DNA of 64,000 nt from Mediterraneibacter faecis JCM 15917 (GCA_001312505.1 BBDW01000009.1:1-64000); one strand, 5' to 3'; positions 45,040 through 54,465 are shown, numbered from the stretch's first letter. Notes: generated by a model not told the origin, from the letters alone. Numbers and translations are program-made.

Positions 45040-46863
45040 ATGAGCCAGAAAATAGAAAATCAATTGAATCTTGCATTAGATATCACAGAAGAAGAACGTC
45101 AGAAAAGCGAGAGTCTGGATATCGGGTATGATCTGGAAGAAAAAGAATGGGAATTGATCGTGAAGTATTCCGAGACGTTAGAGCGAGTAAGAACACGAGC
45201 TGTTTATGTGACGGAACTGACAGGTGGATATGCCATTATCCAAATAAAAGAAAGTCAGATAAAAGAACTGGCAGCATTTCCAGAAGTAGAATTTATAGAA
45301 AAACCGAAAAGTTTATATTTTCAAGTAGAGAATGGAAGGCGTGTGTCCTGTATTGATGAAGTACAGGCTGCGCCTTCTTTTTCTTCGATTGGGCAAGAGG
45401 GGGGGTTAGAGGATAATCAGCAGAAAAAACAGTCGTTTCCACTGCTGGGAAAGGGCGTATTGATCGGAATTGTAGACAGTGGGATTGATTATGAAAATCC
45501 TGATTTTAGAAATGCAGATGGAACGACAAGAATTCTTGCTTTATGGGATCAGACGATACAAAACGGTAAACCGCCGGAAGGATATCATATCGGAACAGAG
45601 TTCACTTCAGAACAGATAAATGAAGCACTACGCATGGAAGTCAGGGAAGAAAGGTATCGTATTGTACCAAGCCGTGATACCAGTGGACATGGAACAGCAG
45701 TAGCCGGGATTGCGGCTGGAAATGGAAGAGGTAGTAAGAATGGAAAATATCGAGGAGCTGCACCCGAAGCAGATCTGCTGATTGTAAAGATGGGGGGGGA
45801 GCAGGGGGGGAAACAGGATTCCCAAGAACTACCCAGCTGATGCGAGGTGTGGATTATATCGTAAGAAAAGCGGAAGAGTTAAAAAAGCCGGTGGCGATCA
45901 ATATCAGTTTTGGGAATACATATGGTTCCCATGATGGAACAAGTCTTTTGGAAAGATATTTGAATACAGTATCTGAACGTTGGAAGAATGTGATTTGTGT
46001 AGGAAGCGGAAATGAAGGAACGACAGCGGGACATGCGGCAGGTGAATATAGAAAAGGAGTGATGACAGAAGTTCAACTTGCAGTACAGCAGAGGGAGAAG
46101 TCATTCAGTCTGCAAATTTGGAAATCCTATGTCGATGAAGTCACAATTACAATTGTCGATCCATCCGGAAATCATTCCGGCAGACTGGAAGAAAAAGAAG
46201 GAACACAAAGAATACAGATTGGTGAAACAGAACTCCTGGTTTACTATGGAGAGCCAAAACCATATAGTGTTCGTCAGGAAATTTATATTAGTTTTCTACC
46301 ACAAAATGAATTTGTCACAGCCGGAGTGTGGAAAATACAGATGATGCCAGGACAGGTTGTGGATAAGTTGTGGCAAATGTGGCTTCCGGTACAGAATGCA
46401 CTTAATATCGGCACTGCATTTTTAAAGCCAGACAGTTCCACAACACTTACGATACCTTCTACTGCATCGCTTGTTATTACTGTGGCAGCGTATAATGCAT
46501 TGACCTTTTCCTATGCAGACTTCTCCGGACGAGGACCGACACAGATATATGAGGGGGGAAAATGCGAACAAACCTGATCTGGCAGCTCCGGGTGTGAGGG
46601 TAATGGCTCCGGTAGCAGGCGGAGGATATGCAGAGTTCACAGGAACTTCATTTGCAACGCCCTTTGCTACAGGAAGCGCGGCACTTTTGATGGAGTGGGG
46701 GGGGATTGTGAAAGGGAATGATCCGTATCTGTATGGAGAGAAAGTGAAAGCATATTTGCGGAGAGGGGGGGCGAGACAGATTCCGGGGGGTATGAGAGGT
46801 GGCCGAATGGGGGGAGTTGGGGGGTATGGAAGATTATGCCTTTCAGAGAGCATACCAAAATGA
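45040..46863 (+). pseudogene. Subtilisin-like serine protease (Csp-type), two frameshifts
   Basis: A ~608-residue S8 protease of the clostridial CspA/B/C kind, with an N-terminal prodomain (about 1-95) and no signal peptide. The full triad is present: Asp in IGIVDSGIDYENPDF, His in RDTSGHGTAVAGIAAG and Ser in FTGTSFATPFATGSAAL. The frame breaks at two G-runs: near 45792-45810, where GFPRTTQLMRGVDY belongs to the next frame, and at 46553-46558, after which the other frame reads NANKPDLAAPGVRV. Three more long G-runs are in frame. The jelly-roll insertion typical of Csp proteases lies between. The C-terminus GYGRLCLSESIPK is normal. Confidence 0.85.
46833..46859 (+). repeat. Direct repeat, left copy (subtilase 3' end)
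   Basis: A 27-bp sequence (ATTATGCCTTTCAGAGAGCA plus seven bases) is identical to 48257-48283. A run of six G followed by TAT (TAT at 46825-46827, T at 48256) precedes both. Confidence 0.85.
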
Positions 46864-46943
46864 AGATGATAGATGTTGTAATAAATGAAAAAATATGTTA
46901 CGATACATACACAATGTGTAAATGAAAAAGGGGGGGAGAGAAA

Positions 46944-47150
46944 ATGGAAATAAAAGATAAAATAAAAGAATTACGAGAAAGTACCGGAATGAACAGAAAG
47001 GAATTTTGTAAATATTTTGAAATCCCATACAGAACAGTAACAGAGTGGGAACGAGGAACCAGAAAGATGCCGGATTATGTATTACGTTTACTGGCGTATA
47101 AAGTAAAGATGGATGATCTTATTGTAAAGGAAGATGTGAATGAAGAATAA
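46944..47150 (+). CDS. Small XRE-type helix-turn-helix protein
   Basis: A 68-residue DNA-binding protein. A Cro/C1-type helix-turn-helix spans residues 8-40, with FCKYFEIPYRTVTEWERG as the turn and recognition helix. The ribosome site AAAAAGGGGGGGAGAGAAA contains a run of seven G (46930-46936). The KilA-N gene overlaps its end by 11 bases, so both are translated together. The pair lies between the 27-bp direct repeats and is probably an imported unit. Confidence 0.8.
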   Translation: MEIKDKIKELRESTGMNRKEFCKYFEIPYRTVTEWERGTRKMPDYVLRLLAYKVKMDDLIVKEDVNEE

Positions 47151-47964
47151 AGTAATTGAAGTACAAAATGTGCATATTTCAATTTCGAAACAGAAGTTAG
47201 ATGATTACATTTGCATTACAGATATTGCTAAGGCTAAATCAGATTCTGTCAGGGCAGCAGATGTGGTAAGAAATTGGTTAAGAAATCGTGGTACTTTGGA
47301 ATATTTGTCTGTATGGGAACAGATATATAATCCCAATTTTAAAGTGTTCGAATCCGAACACTTTAAAAAGCAAGCAGGGTTATTGACTTTTACACCTAGT
47401 GTTTCGGAATGGGTAAATGAAACAAATGCCATTGGATTATATGTGAAACGTGGAAAATATGGTGGCACATATGCACACAAAGATATTGCATTTGAATTTG
47501 CATCTGCAATCAGTCCGGTATTTAAACTATATCTGATAAAAGAATTTCAACGGTTAAAGGAAGAAGAAAACAATTCTGAACAAAAGGAATGGGATGCAAA
47601 ACGTTTTTTAAGTAAAAATAATTATCTGATCCAGACGGATGCTGTAAAAAGATACTTGCTTCCTCAAATGAATTACAGAGAAAACCTTCAATGGCTGGCA
47701 TATGCGGAAGAAGCAGACATATTAAATGTAGCATTATTTGGATTTACGGCGAAAGCATGGAGAGAGGCAAATCCTGAACTTGCAAAGAAAAACAATGTCA
47801 GAGATTTTGCAACAATTAATGAATTAACAGTTCTATCCAATCTGGAATCACATAATGCACAGATGCTGCGTGAAGGAAAAGAAAAAGGAGAAAGATTCAA
47901 AATATTACAAGAGATTGCTGAATATCAGCTGAATGTCTTGAATGCAGCTGAAGAGATCAAATGA
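47140..47964 (+). CDS. KilA-N domain protein
   Basis: A 274-residue protein with a KilA-N DNA-binding domain at residues about 15-140. Typical features are DDYICITDIAKAKSDSV, VRNWLRNRGTLEYLSVWEQ, GLYVKRGKYGGTYAHKDIAF and EFASAISPVFKLYLIKEFQR. The C-terminal part (about 150-274) is helical and acidic; I do not know its role. KilA-N proteins are common in phages and integrated islands. The overlap with the XRE gene suggests one regulated cassette, for example a regulator plus effector. Confidence 0.82.
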   Translation: MKNKVIEVQNVHISISKQKLDDYICITDIAKAKSDSVRAADVVRNWLRNRGTLEYLSVWEQIYNPNFKVFESEHFKKQAGLLTFTPSVSEWVNETNAIGLYVKRGKYGGTYAHKDIAFEFASAISPVFKLYLIKEFQRLKEEENNSEQKEWDAKRFLSKNNYLIQTDAVKRYLLPQMNYRENLQWLAYAEEADILNVALFGFTAKAWREANPELAKKNNVRDFATINELTVLSNLESHNAQMLREGKEKGERFKILQEIAEYQLNVLNAAEEIK

Positions 47965-48256
47965 TAGAGAGTGATGGAGCACTGTCAGAGGTATGAACCA
48001 CCGGGTGAGTATTTTGTAAAATGTTTTGCTTATGTAGCTTATTTTATAAAGGTTGAATTGTCATTGCCATTACCATTGCCAATGGCGATGATAACGGCAA
48101 TGAAAGTGGCGATAATATGACAATGACGTTACATCCTCCCCACTGATTTTGTGACAACAATATAACGTCCTCTGTTCCAAAACAACGATTTTATGGGAAA
48201 ATCGAAGGAAAAAAGGTCAAAAAGTTTGTAGCAATGACTTGACATCCTCGGGGGGT
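47965..48256. other. Non-coding stretch with a long imperfect hairpin
   Basis: At 48063-48110 CATTGCCATTACCATTGCC pairs imperfectly (15 of 19) with GGCGATGATAACGGCAATG. ATTGTCATTG and CAATGACGTT flank it. No gene is visible up to the right direct repeat. Confidence 0.5.
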
Positions 48257-48283
48257 ATTATGCCTTTCAGAGAGCATACCAAA
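48257..48283 (+). repeat. Direct repeat, right copy
   Basis: Identical over 27 bases to 46833-46859, which is the 3' coding end of the subtilase. Either a target duplication around the XRE/KilA-N insert or the scar of a lost second subtilase gene. Confidence 0.8.
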
Positions 48284-48436
48284 GTAACTGCCTTTTTGTG
48301 AAAAAATAGTTGAATTAAAGTGCCTTTTATGTATATGCTGATATGGGTAGGGAAAAGTTATATTGCAGATACAGGACTTTTGGTGGCACATTATTTTATG
48401 GATGATAAATTTACAGATAACGAGTTATACAGATAA

Positions 48437-48775
48437 GAGAAAATAATCCGCCTGTAACAAAGGAATCTTATGACAAACTAATCGATGCAGGATATTCTGC
48501 GAGAGAGGCGAAAGAAAAAATAGGTGCGATTGTAATAGAAGAAATTTATGATGTAATGAAAGAAAATCAGCCTATGATGAAAAAAGATATACGCAGGCGT
48601 TACGGAACATGGTACAGCAGTGTATAGACTATGAAGATACACATGAAATTCTGACAGAATGGGACGAATGGGGATTCAGCAGCCGATTGTAAAAGAGAAG
48701 AAAGTGTATCCAAATGATCCCTGTCCATGTGGCAGTGGAAAAAAATATAAGAAATGCTGTGGAAGAAAAAGTAAG
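48437..48775 (+). pseudogene. SEC-C motif protein remnant
   Basis: Pieces of one protein in three frames. The first is ENNPPVTKESYDKLIDAGYS to MKENQP. The second (from about 48573) reads DEKRYTQALRNMVQQCIDYE and ends in TEWDEWG. The third (from about 48660) reads [32 protein letters not shown]. The C-terminal [14 protein letters not shown] is the SEC-C zinc motif. The frame changes at about 48572 and at a G-run near 48668. No start region is visible, so the gene is decayed. Confidence 0.7.
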
Positions 48776-48990
48776 TGGAGAATATTTCAGCTGGGAAAGT
48801 TTTTTTGCAGCAGTTTTAATAGAAGAGACAAAAGACAGTTATATGGCATATACAAAACGAAAAATAAATCCGGCCTATTTAGACAAAACAATGAGTGGAG
48901 CTATTTTAAAACAGATGGGTAAAATTAAGCGAGAAGAAATGATAAATGATAGGAAAATCATATTAAAATTAGTGGGAATTAAAGAACAGT
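48776..48990 (+). pseudogene. Unidentified coding remnant after SEC-C motif
   Basis: An open stretch in the +1 frame reads [20 protein letters not shown], then [20 protein letters not shown] and [14 protein letters not shown]. It has codon use like a gene but no start of its own. It may be part of the same locus fused by deletion. No family recognised. It ends in the terminator at 48987. Confidence 0.35.
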
Positions 48991-49036
48991 TTGTTTTAAT
49001 GGAAATATTTTATATAAAAAACAAACTGTTTTTTTA
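48987..49036. terminator. Terminator between remnant and XRE gene
   Basis: AACAGTTTGTTTT pairs with AAAACAAACTGTT, then a run of seven T. Confidence 0.75.
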
Positions 49037-49384
49037 TCCCCCCCTTTTTTCTTTGCGGTTCAGTTCTCTTGCATAAGCCAGGATCCGGTCTTTTATGTCG
49101 TGATTTTGCTGAAGAGTTTCTACCAGAGAATATAACTCCGGAGATTCGGAACGTGAAATAACGATATAATCACAATTCACGACATCTGAAGTTCCATATA
49201 AAAAGTCAATATTGCAATGAAAAATCTGAGCAATATAAGATACTGACGGATAAGAGGGTTCGCGTTCTCCTTTTTCATAGCGGCCGTAGGTCATGGCGGA
49301 AATATTAAGTTGGCGGGCGGCCTCGGCTTTGCTGATATTCATAGATGTTCTTAATTGAATTAAACGGTCAGGACGAAATTTCAC
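49034..49384 (-). CDS. XRE family transcriptional regulator
   Basis: A 116-residue repressor. The Cro/C1 helix-turn-helix lies at residues 6-60, with KAEAARQLNISAMTYGRYEK as turn and recognition helix and GEREPSYPSVSYIAQIF after it. The start is GTG at 49384, seven bases after AAGAGGTGATC. A run of seven C (49038-49044) lies at the very 3' end, so the C-terminus (NRKEKRGG) depends on its length. Two palindromes of the same half-site upstream point to self-repression. The asparaginase gene diverges from it. Confidence 0.8.
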   Translation of the reverse strand: MKFRPDRLIQLRTSMNISKAEAARQLNISAMTYGRYEKGEREPSYPSVSYIAQIFHCNIDFLYGTSDVVNCDYIVISRSESPELYSLVETLQQNHDIKDRILAYARELNRKEKRGG

Positions 49385-49400
49385 TGTGATCACCTCTTGA

Positions 49401-49450
49401 TCATAACCATTGGTTATGATATTGTAAAGTATAAGTGTAACCTATGGTTA
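49401..49450. promoter_or_regulatory. Two XRE operators
   Basis: TCATAACCATTGGTTATGA (49401-49419) and TAACCTATGGTTA (49438-49450) are palindromes sharing the half-site TAACC. They lie just upstream of the XRE start and in the divergent promoter region. Confidence 0.7.
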
Positions 49451-49555
49451 TTATAAGAATTATGTGCAAATAAAGCAAGAAAAATAAAGAGTATAACAGT
49501 TAATCAGGGGAATTGTTTATAGTGATGATTATACAGAAATAAGGAGTGGAAAACA

Positions 49556-50554
49556 ATGAAGAAAATCTTATTTGTTGCAACCGGTGGTACGATTGCATCG
49601 AAAAAAACAGAAAATGGTCTGACTCCGCAGATCACGCCGGAAGAATTGATATCTTATATCCCGGAGGTGGAGAAGATTTGTGAGATTACAGCCGTGCAGC
49701 CCTTTAATCTGGACAGCTCCAATGTAGTGCCGGAAAACTGGAGCATGCTGGTAAAGGTTATACGGGAACATTATGATGCATTTGATGGATTTATCATAGC
49801 GCATGGCACCGATACGATGGCCTATACGGCGGCTGCACTTTCCTATATGATTCAGAATTCGCCGAAGCCCATTGTCATCACCGGTGCACAGCGTCCGATC
49901 AATCTGGATATTACCGATGCCAAAACAAATCTTTCGGACAGCTTTTACTATGCCTGTGACGATGCTTCCCAGGGGGGGGTACAGATCGTGTTTGACGGAA
50001 AGGTGATCGCGGGAACACGAGCAAAAAAAGTGCGGACCAAGAGCTATAACGCGTTTTCCAGTATTGATTTTCCGTATCTGGCTGTGATACAGGATCGCCG
50101 GATTCTGCGGTATCTGCCGATGCTGCCATATGAAAAACCGGTGCGGTTTTATGAGAAGTTAAGTGATAGTGTTTTCTTATTAAAATTAATCCCTGGTATT
50201 CAGCCGGTGCTTCTTCCGGTAATTTTCGAACATTACGATGCGATTATCGTGGAGAGTTTTGGCGTCGGTGGGATTCCGTCCAGTATCAAGGATATGTTTT
50301 ATGAACTTTGTCAGAAATATCCGGAAAAAATGATCGTCCTGTGCACGCAGGTTGCCCATGAGGGAAGTGATATGACGGTTTATGAAGTTGGACATGAAAT
50401 GAAAAAACTGTGCAATGTACTGGAGTCTTACGATATGACACCGGAGGCGGTTGCAGCGAAGACCATGTGGCTGCTGGGAAATCGGCCGATGGACCATGAA
50501 AGCAGAGAAAAAGCATTTTATAAGCCGGTGAATTATGATACGGTGTGGTCATGA
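49556..50554 (+). CDS. ansA: Type I L-asparaginase
   Basis: A 332-residue cytoplasmic amidase that converts asparagine to aspartate and ammonia. Both threonine active-site motifs are present: VATGGTIASKK at residues 7-17 and IAHGTDTMAYTA at about 81-92. It has no signal peptide, so it is the cytoplasmic type. A run of eight G at 49972-49979 is in frame (Ser-Gln-Gly-Gly-Val). Its last codons overlap a truncated MATE gene on the other strand, so the gene seems to sit at a rearrangement junction. Codon use is somewhat richer in G and C at third positions than its neighbours, a hint of transfer. Confidence 0.92.
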   Translation: MKKILFVATGGTIASKKTENGLTPQITPEELISYIPEVEKICEITAVQPFNLDSSNVVPENWSMLVKVIREHYDAFDGFIIAHGTDTMAYTAAALSYMIQNSPKPIVITGAQRPINLDITDAKTNLSDSFYYACDDASQGGVQIVFDGKVIAGTRAKKVRTKSYNAFSSIDFPYLAVIQDRRILRYLPMLPYEKPVRFYEKLSDSVFLLKLIPGIQPVLLPVIFEHYDAIIVESFGVGGIPSSIKDMFYELCQKYPEKMIVLCTQVAHEGSDMTVYEVGHEMKKLCNVLESYDMTPEAVAAKTMWLLGNRPMDHESREKAFYKPVNYDTVWS

Positions 50555-50730
50555 TCTGTGAACCGGTAGATACCGCAGATACATCAGCAGAAGATGCAAA
50601 CTTACCAACAATAAGCAAATCTACTGCACTGTACATAGCCTGTAGAAAGAGTGCCAGCAATACAGGAACTGCAAACAGAAGTAACGGCTGCATGATTTTT
50701 CCTTCGGTAAATGATGTGTTTTTTTCCATG
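50545..50730 (-). pseudogene. MATE transporter, N-terminal fragment
   Basis: Starting at 50730 behind AAGGAGGAATTTC, it reads MEKNTSFTEGKIMQPLLLFA, then LFLQAMYSAVDLLIVGKFAS and STGSQIMTT, a clear MATE N-terminus of about 61 residues. Homology stops where the asparaginase gene ends, and the frame then runs antisense through asparaginase. Most of the gene has been lost at this junction. Confidence 0.85.
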
Positions 50731-50790
50731 TACTGAAATTCCTCCTTGTATAATTGATTTTGTTGAAAATTCAGTCGAATCAGGCAGATA

Positions 50791-50843
50791 ACAAAAAAGC
50801 TGAATAAGAAAGCGGACATTTCAGTCTGCCATCTTATCCAGCT
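50791..50843 (-). terminator. Leader terminator (attenuator) of the MATE fragment
   Basis: On the minus strand AGCTGGATAAGA pairs with TCTTATTCAGCT, then TTTTTT. It lies about 60 bases ahead of the MATE start, so it probably attenuates the transporter. Confidence 0.65.
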
Positions 50844-50954
50844 ATTGTTTCTGATCGAACAAATCACCCTCCGATGAACAAAACGATTATATACTACATA
50901 TTTTTGAATGTCAATTATGATTTTTATATGATCATCTGAAATAACATAACCAGT

Positions 50955-51053
50955 GTTACTGTTCACTCCCGTGTCAATCACTCCGCTGATTGACACGGAG
51001 GATGCATGTTTTGGCTTGAATGCATCTCGCCCCCCCATCGTGTGAACAGTAAC
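50955..51053. repeat. Palindromic MITE-like element
   Basis: A 99-bp element with ends GTTACTGTTCAC and GTGAACAGTAAC. Inside, CCGTGTCAATCA and TGATTGACACGG form a perfect 12-bp hairpin. A run of seven C lies at 51030-51036. The ends resemble the IS66-type MITE ends (GTAACTGTTCAG) but start differently, and I see no target duplication. Confidence 0.55.
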
Positions 51054-51092
51054 TATACTGATGTTCATAGGTAACTCTGAGTATATTTGGGA

Positions 51093-51204
51093 TTGATTCT
51101 TCTGAAAAATGTGCTAGAATAAAGAAAAGACGAATATTAGATACCAGAGATTTGAGCAAGGTAGATGAAACGACAGGTAGTCGTTTTATTTGCCTTGCTC
51201 TTTT
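51093..51204 (+). promoter_or_regulatory. glp operon promoter and GlpP-type leader terminator
   Basis: TTGATT, a 16-bp spacer and TAGAAT (about 51094-51121) form a weak promoter. The leader then folds into GAGCAAGGTAGA... / ...TTTGCCTTGCTC with the inner stem TGAAACGAC/GTCGTTTTA (51154-51200), followed by TTTTGT. An antiterminator should act here, and glpP is encoded at the end of the same cluster. Confidence 0.7.
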
Positions 51205-51222
51205 GTGTGATAAAGGAGAGGA

Positions 51223-52689
51223 ATGGATATGTTTGATGTTGTTATTATTGGTGCAGGAGTGACAGGCAGCGCGATTGCCAGAGAGGTTTCCAGATATAAG
51301 TTGAATACGTGTGTGATTGAAAAGGAAGAGGATGTCTGTAATGAGACATCCAAGGCAAACAGTGCGATCATCCATGCAGGATTTGATGCAGTTCCGGGAA
51401 CGATGAAGGCAAAGTTAAATGTGATGGGAAATGCGATGATGGACACAATAGCAGAAGAGCTTGACATTCCATTTAAGAGAAACGGCTCTTTGGTCGTATG
51501 TACGAAAGAGCAGGATCCGGAAGGACTTCAGGTTTTAATGGAGAGAGGTAAGAAAAATGGAGTTCCTGGACTTCAGATTTTAGACAGAGAGGCGCTGATC
51601 GAGAAAGAGTCGAACCTGGCAGATGATGTGACCTGTGCGTTGTGGGCGCCTACCGGAGGAATTGTCTGTCCGTTCCATATGACAATGGGATATGCGGAAA
51701 ATGCATACGAAAACGGTGTTCAGTTTTTCCTGAATACGAAAGTTGAAAAACTGGAAAAGACAGGAGAAGGATTTAGAGTTCAGGTTCATCACGCAGATAC
51801 CTGTGTTGATGAGACAATCGAGACAAAACTTATTATTAATGCAGCAGGAGTTTATGCTGATGAGATCAATAATCAGCTTTCAGACAGAAAGCTTCATATC
51901 ACAGCCCGTAAAGGGGGGGAATACATGCTTTTGGATAAGACAGTTGGAGATTATGTGAAGAGTACAATCTTCCAGCTTCCGTCGAAAATGGGAAAGGGAG
52001 TACTGGTCACACCGACAGTTCACGGCAATCTGCTTGTAGGTCCTACAGCAGTAAATGTAGAAGACAAGGGTGCAGTAAATACGACAATGAATGGCTTGGA
52101 CCAGATTGCAAGAGTTTCCGCTCATAGTGTTAAGAATGTTCCGCTTCGTCAGGTGATTACTTCATTTGCCGGTCTTCGTGCACATGAGGACGGGGGGGAT
52201 GACTTTGTGATCGGAGAATCAGAGGATGTAAAAGGACTGATCAATGCAGCAGGTATTGAATCTCCGGGGCTTTCTTCAGCACCGGCAATCGGTGTTACGG
52301 TTGCAGAACTTGTGAGAGATCTTCTGAATGCAGAAGAAAAGTCTGATTTTAATCCTGTGAGACATGGGATTTTAGATCCGGATACGCTTTCTCTGGAAGA
52401 GAGAAATCAGCTGATCAAAGAAAATCCGGCTTATGGAAATATTATCTGCCGTTGTGAGATGATTACAGAAGGAGAAATCCTGGATGCAATTCACCGTCCG
52501 CTTGGTGCACGCTCTCTGGATGGAGTGAAGCGCCGGACAAGAGCCGGCATGGGGCGTTGCCAATCAGGCTTCTGTTCCCCGAAGGTTATGGAGATTTTGG
52601 AAAGAGAAGTCCCAATGCGGGTAGATCAGATTGGAAAAAACGGCGTTGGATCAGAATTTATCGTAGGTGAAAATAAGGAATTATCGTAA
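51223..52689 (+). CDS. FAD-dependent glycerol-3-phosphate dehydrogenase-like protein (GlpA type) with BFD-like domain
   Basis: A 488-residue flavoprotein that should oxidise glycerol-3-phosphate to dihydroxyacetone phosphate in anaerobes. The FAD-binding loop is VVIIGAGVTGSAIAREVSRY at the N-terminus; DAO-type motifs include ANSAIIHAGFDA and FAGLRAHE. The C-terminus (about 405-465) is a BFD-like [2Fe-2S] domain with ICRCEMITEGEI and AGMGRCQSGFC supplying four Cys. Runs of seven G at 51913-51919 and 52192-52198 are in frame, each giving Gly-Gly where I would expect one Gly. It is the first gene of the glp operon behind the leader terminator. Confidence 0.88.
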   Translation: MDMFDVVIIGAGVTGSAIAREVSRYKLNTCVIEKEEDVCNETSKANSAIIHAGFDAVPGTMKAKLNVMGNAMMDTIAEELDIPFKRNGSLVVCTKEQDPEGLQVLMERGKKNGVPGLQILDREALIEKESNLADDVTCALWAPTGGIVCPFHMTMGYAENAYENGVQFFLNTKVEKLEKTGEGFRVQVHHADTCVDETIETKLIINAAGVYADEINNQLSDRKLHITARKGGEYMLLDKTVGDYVKSTIFQLPSKMGKGVLVTPTVHGNLLVGPTAVNVEDKGAVNTTMNGLDQIARVSAHSVKNVPLRQVITSFAGLRAHEDGGDDFVIGESEDVKGLINAAGIESPGLSSAPAIGVTVAELVRDLLNAEEKSDFNPVRHGILDPDTLSLEERNQLIKENPAYGNIICRCEMITEGEILDAIHRPLGARSLDGVKRRTRAGMGRCQSGFCSPKVMEILEREVPMRVDQIGKNGVGSEFIVGENKELS

Positions 52690-52707
52690 AACTGGAGGGT
52701 GAATAGA

Positions 52708-53975
52708 ATGAAAACATATGATTTGATCATAATCGGCGGAGGTCCGGCAGGACTTGCGGCAGCAGTCGCAGCGAAGGATAACGGGATAGATAATATATTG
52801 ATTTTAGAAAGAGATAAAAGTCTCGGCGGCATTTTACAGCAGTGTATTCATAATGGATTCGGTCTGCATACATTTAAAGAAGAACTGACAGGACCTGAGT
52901 ATGCAGCACGTTTTATTGAGCAGGTAGAAGAATGCGGTATTGAATATAAATTAAATACAATGGTCATGGATATTTCTCCGGAAAAGGTAGTGACAGCTAC
53001 AAATCGCGAGGACGGAATTCTACTCCTTCAGGCGAAGGCAGTAATTCTGGCAATGGGATGCAGAGAGCGTTCCAGAGGAGCTTTAAATATTCCTGGATAT
53101 CGTCCGGCCGGAATTTATTCTGCCGGAACGGCACAGCATTTGGTAAATATGGAAGGCTTATGCCGGGAAAAGAAGTTGTGATCCTTGGATCCGGTGACAT
53201 CGGTCTGATCATGGCGAGACGTATGACACTTGAAGGGGGGGCGAAGGTTAAAGTGGTTGCAGAGCTGATGCCTTATTCCGGTGGATTGAAGAGAAATATT
53301 GTACAGTGTCTGGATGACTTTGAGATTCCGCTGAAGCTGAGTCATACAGTGATCGATATAGAAGGAAAGCATCGTGTAGAAGCTGTTACGATCGCAGAAG
53401 TCGGACCGGACCGCAAGCCGATTCCGGGAACAGAGGAAAGATATACTTGTGATACATTACTCTTATCCTGTGGACTTCTTCCGGAAAATGAACTTTCAAA
53501 AAGCGCAGGAGTAGAACTTTCACAGGTTACTTCAGGTCCGGTCGTAAATGATTCGCTGGAAACAAGTGTGGACGGCATCTTCGCATGTGGAAATGTATTG
53601 CATGTGCATGATCTTGTGGATTTTGTATCTCAGGAGGCAGCGGCAGCCGGAAAGAACGCAGCCACTTATATAAAGGCAGGAGAAAAGGATGTGCAGGCAG
53701 AAATGCTTCCGATTTCTCCGGAAGGCGGAGTGCGCTACACAGTACCATCCTTTGTAAGACCTTCCGAAATGGAAGAGAATCTGACTGTTCGTTTCCGTGT
53801 CGGAGATGTATTTAAGAATAAGGCGATTGCACTGTATTTTGATGATCGGCTGATTGGTAAGAAGAAACGTCAGGTGATGGCACCGGGTGAGATGGAGCAG
53901 GTAATCCTGAAGAAAAAGAAACTGGAAGAATACCCGGAGACAAAGAAGATTACGATTCGGATCGAGGAGGCATAA
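52708..53975 (+). CDS. NAD(P)/FAD-dependent oxidoreductase (GlpB-like partner), one frameshift
   Basis: About 423 residues. The N-terminus has the dinucleotide loop LIIIGGGPAGLAAAVAAKDN and CIHNGFGLHTFKEELTGPEY, typical of the oxidoreductase that partners the GlpA-type protein. The frame breaks at about 53160, where one base is missing: the sequence should read NMEGL then MPGKEVVILGSGDIGLIMAR, the second dinucleotide site. A run of seven G at 53235-53241 is in frame. The end is basic and helical. ATG 52708 follows GGAGG. It lies 18 bases after the GlpA-type gene and ahead of DUF1667. Confidence 0.85.
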
Positions 53976-53979
53976 GAAA

Positions 53980-54348
53980 ATGAGTGAGAGAGAATTAATC
54001 TGTATCGGATGCCCGATGGGATGTCCGATCGTTGTAAAAATGGAATATGGAAAAGTTACATCGGTTACGGGAAATACGTGTCCACGTGGAGAGGCGTATG
54101 CAAGAAAGGAAGTAACTGATCCAACACGTATTGTAACGACTACAGTTCGTGTCGCAGACGGAAAAGTACCAATGATCAATGTGAAGACAGAGCATGACAT
54201 TCCAAAAGATAAGATTTTTGACTGTGTCGCAGCGCTTCGCGGCGTAACGATCAAAGCTCCGGTTCACATTGGAGATATTGTGTTGGAAAATGTGGCAGGT
54301 ACAGGTGTAAATATCGTAGCTGCCGGAAATGTGGATGCAGTACACTAG
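53980..54348 (+). CDS. DUF1667 domain protein (third glp component)
   Basis: A 122-residue protein. The N-terminal ICIGCPMGCPI and later NTCPRGEAYARKE give a Cys pattern suited to an iron-sulfur cluster. DUF1667 genes regularly follow the GlpA/GlpB-type flavoproteins in anaerobic Firmicutes, so it probably carries electrons for that complex; its function is not proven. It starts two bases after the preceding stop. Confidence 0.85.
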   Translation: MSERELICIGCPMGCPIVVKMEYGKVTSVTGNTCPRGEAYARKEVTDPTRIVTTTVRVADGKVPMINVKTEHDIPKDKIFDCVAALRGVTIKAPVHIGDIVLENVAGTGVNIVAAGNVDAVH

Positions 54349-54383
54349 ACGATTGTGAAGGAGATATAGTATAATTTATGAAA

Positions 54384-54432
54384 CAGATGCCAGATACAAG
54401 TACTGTTGTTCACAGTTTCTGTGTCTGGCATT
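54384..54432 (+). terminator. Hairpin between DUF1667 gene and glpP
   Basis: ATGCCAGATACA pairs with TGTGTCTGGCAT, followed by TCATTTG. It may act as an intrinsic terminator or a second attenuation site ahead of glpP. Confidence 0.5.
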
Positions 54433-54465
54433 CATTTGATCTTGGCGAAACAAAGGAGAATTGAA

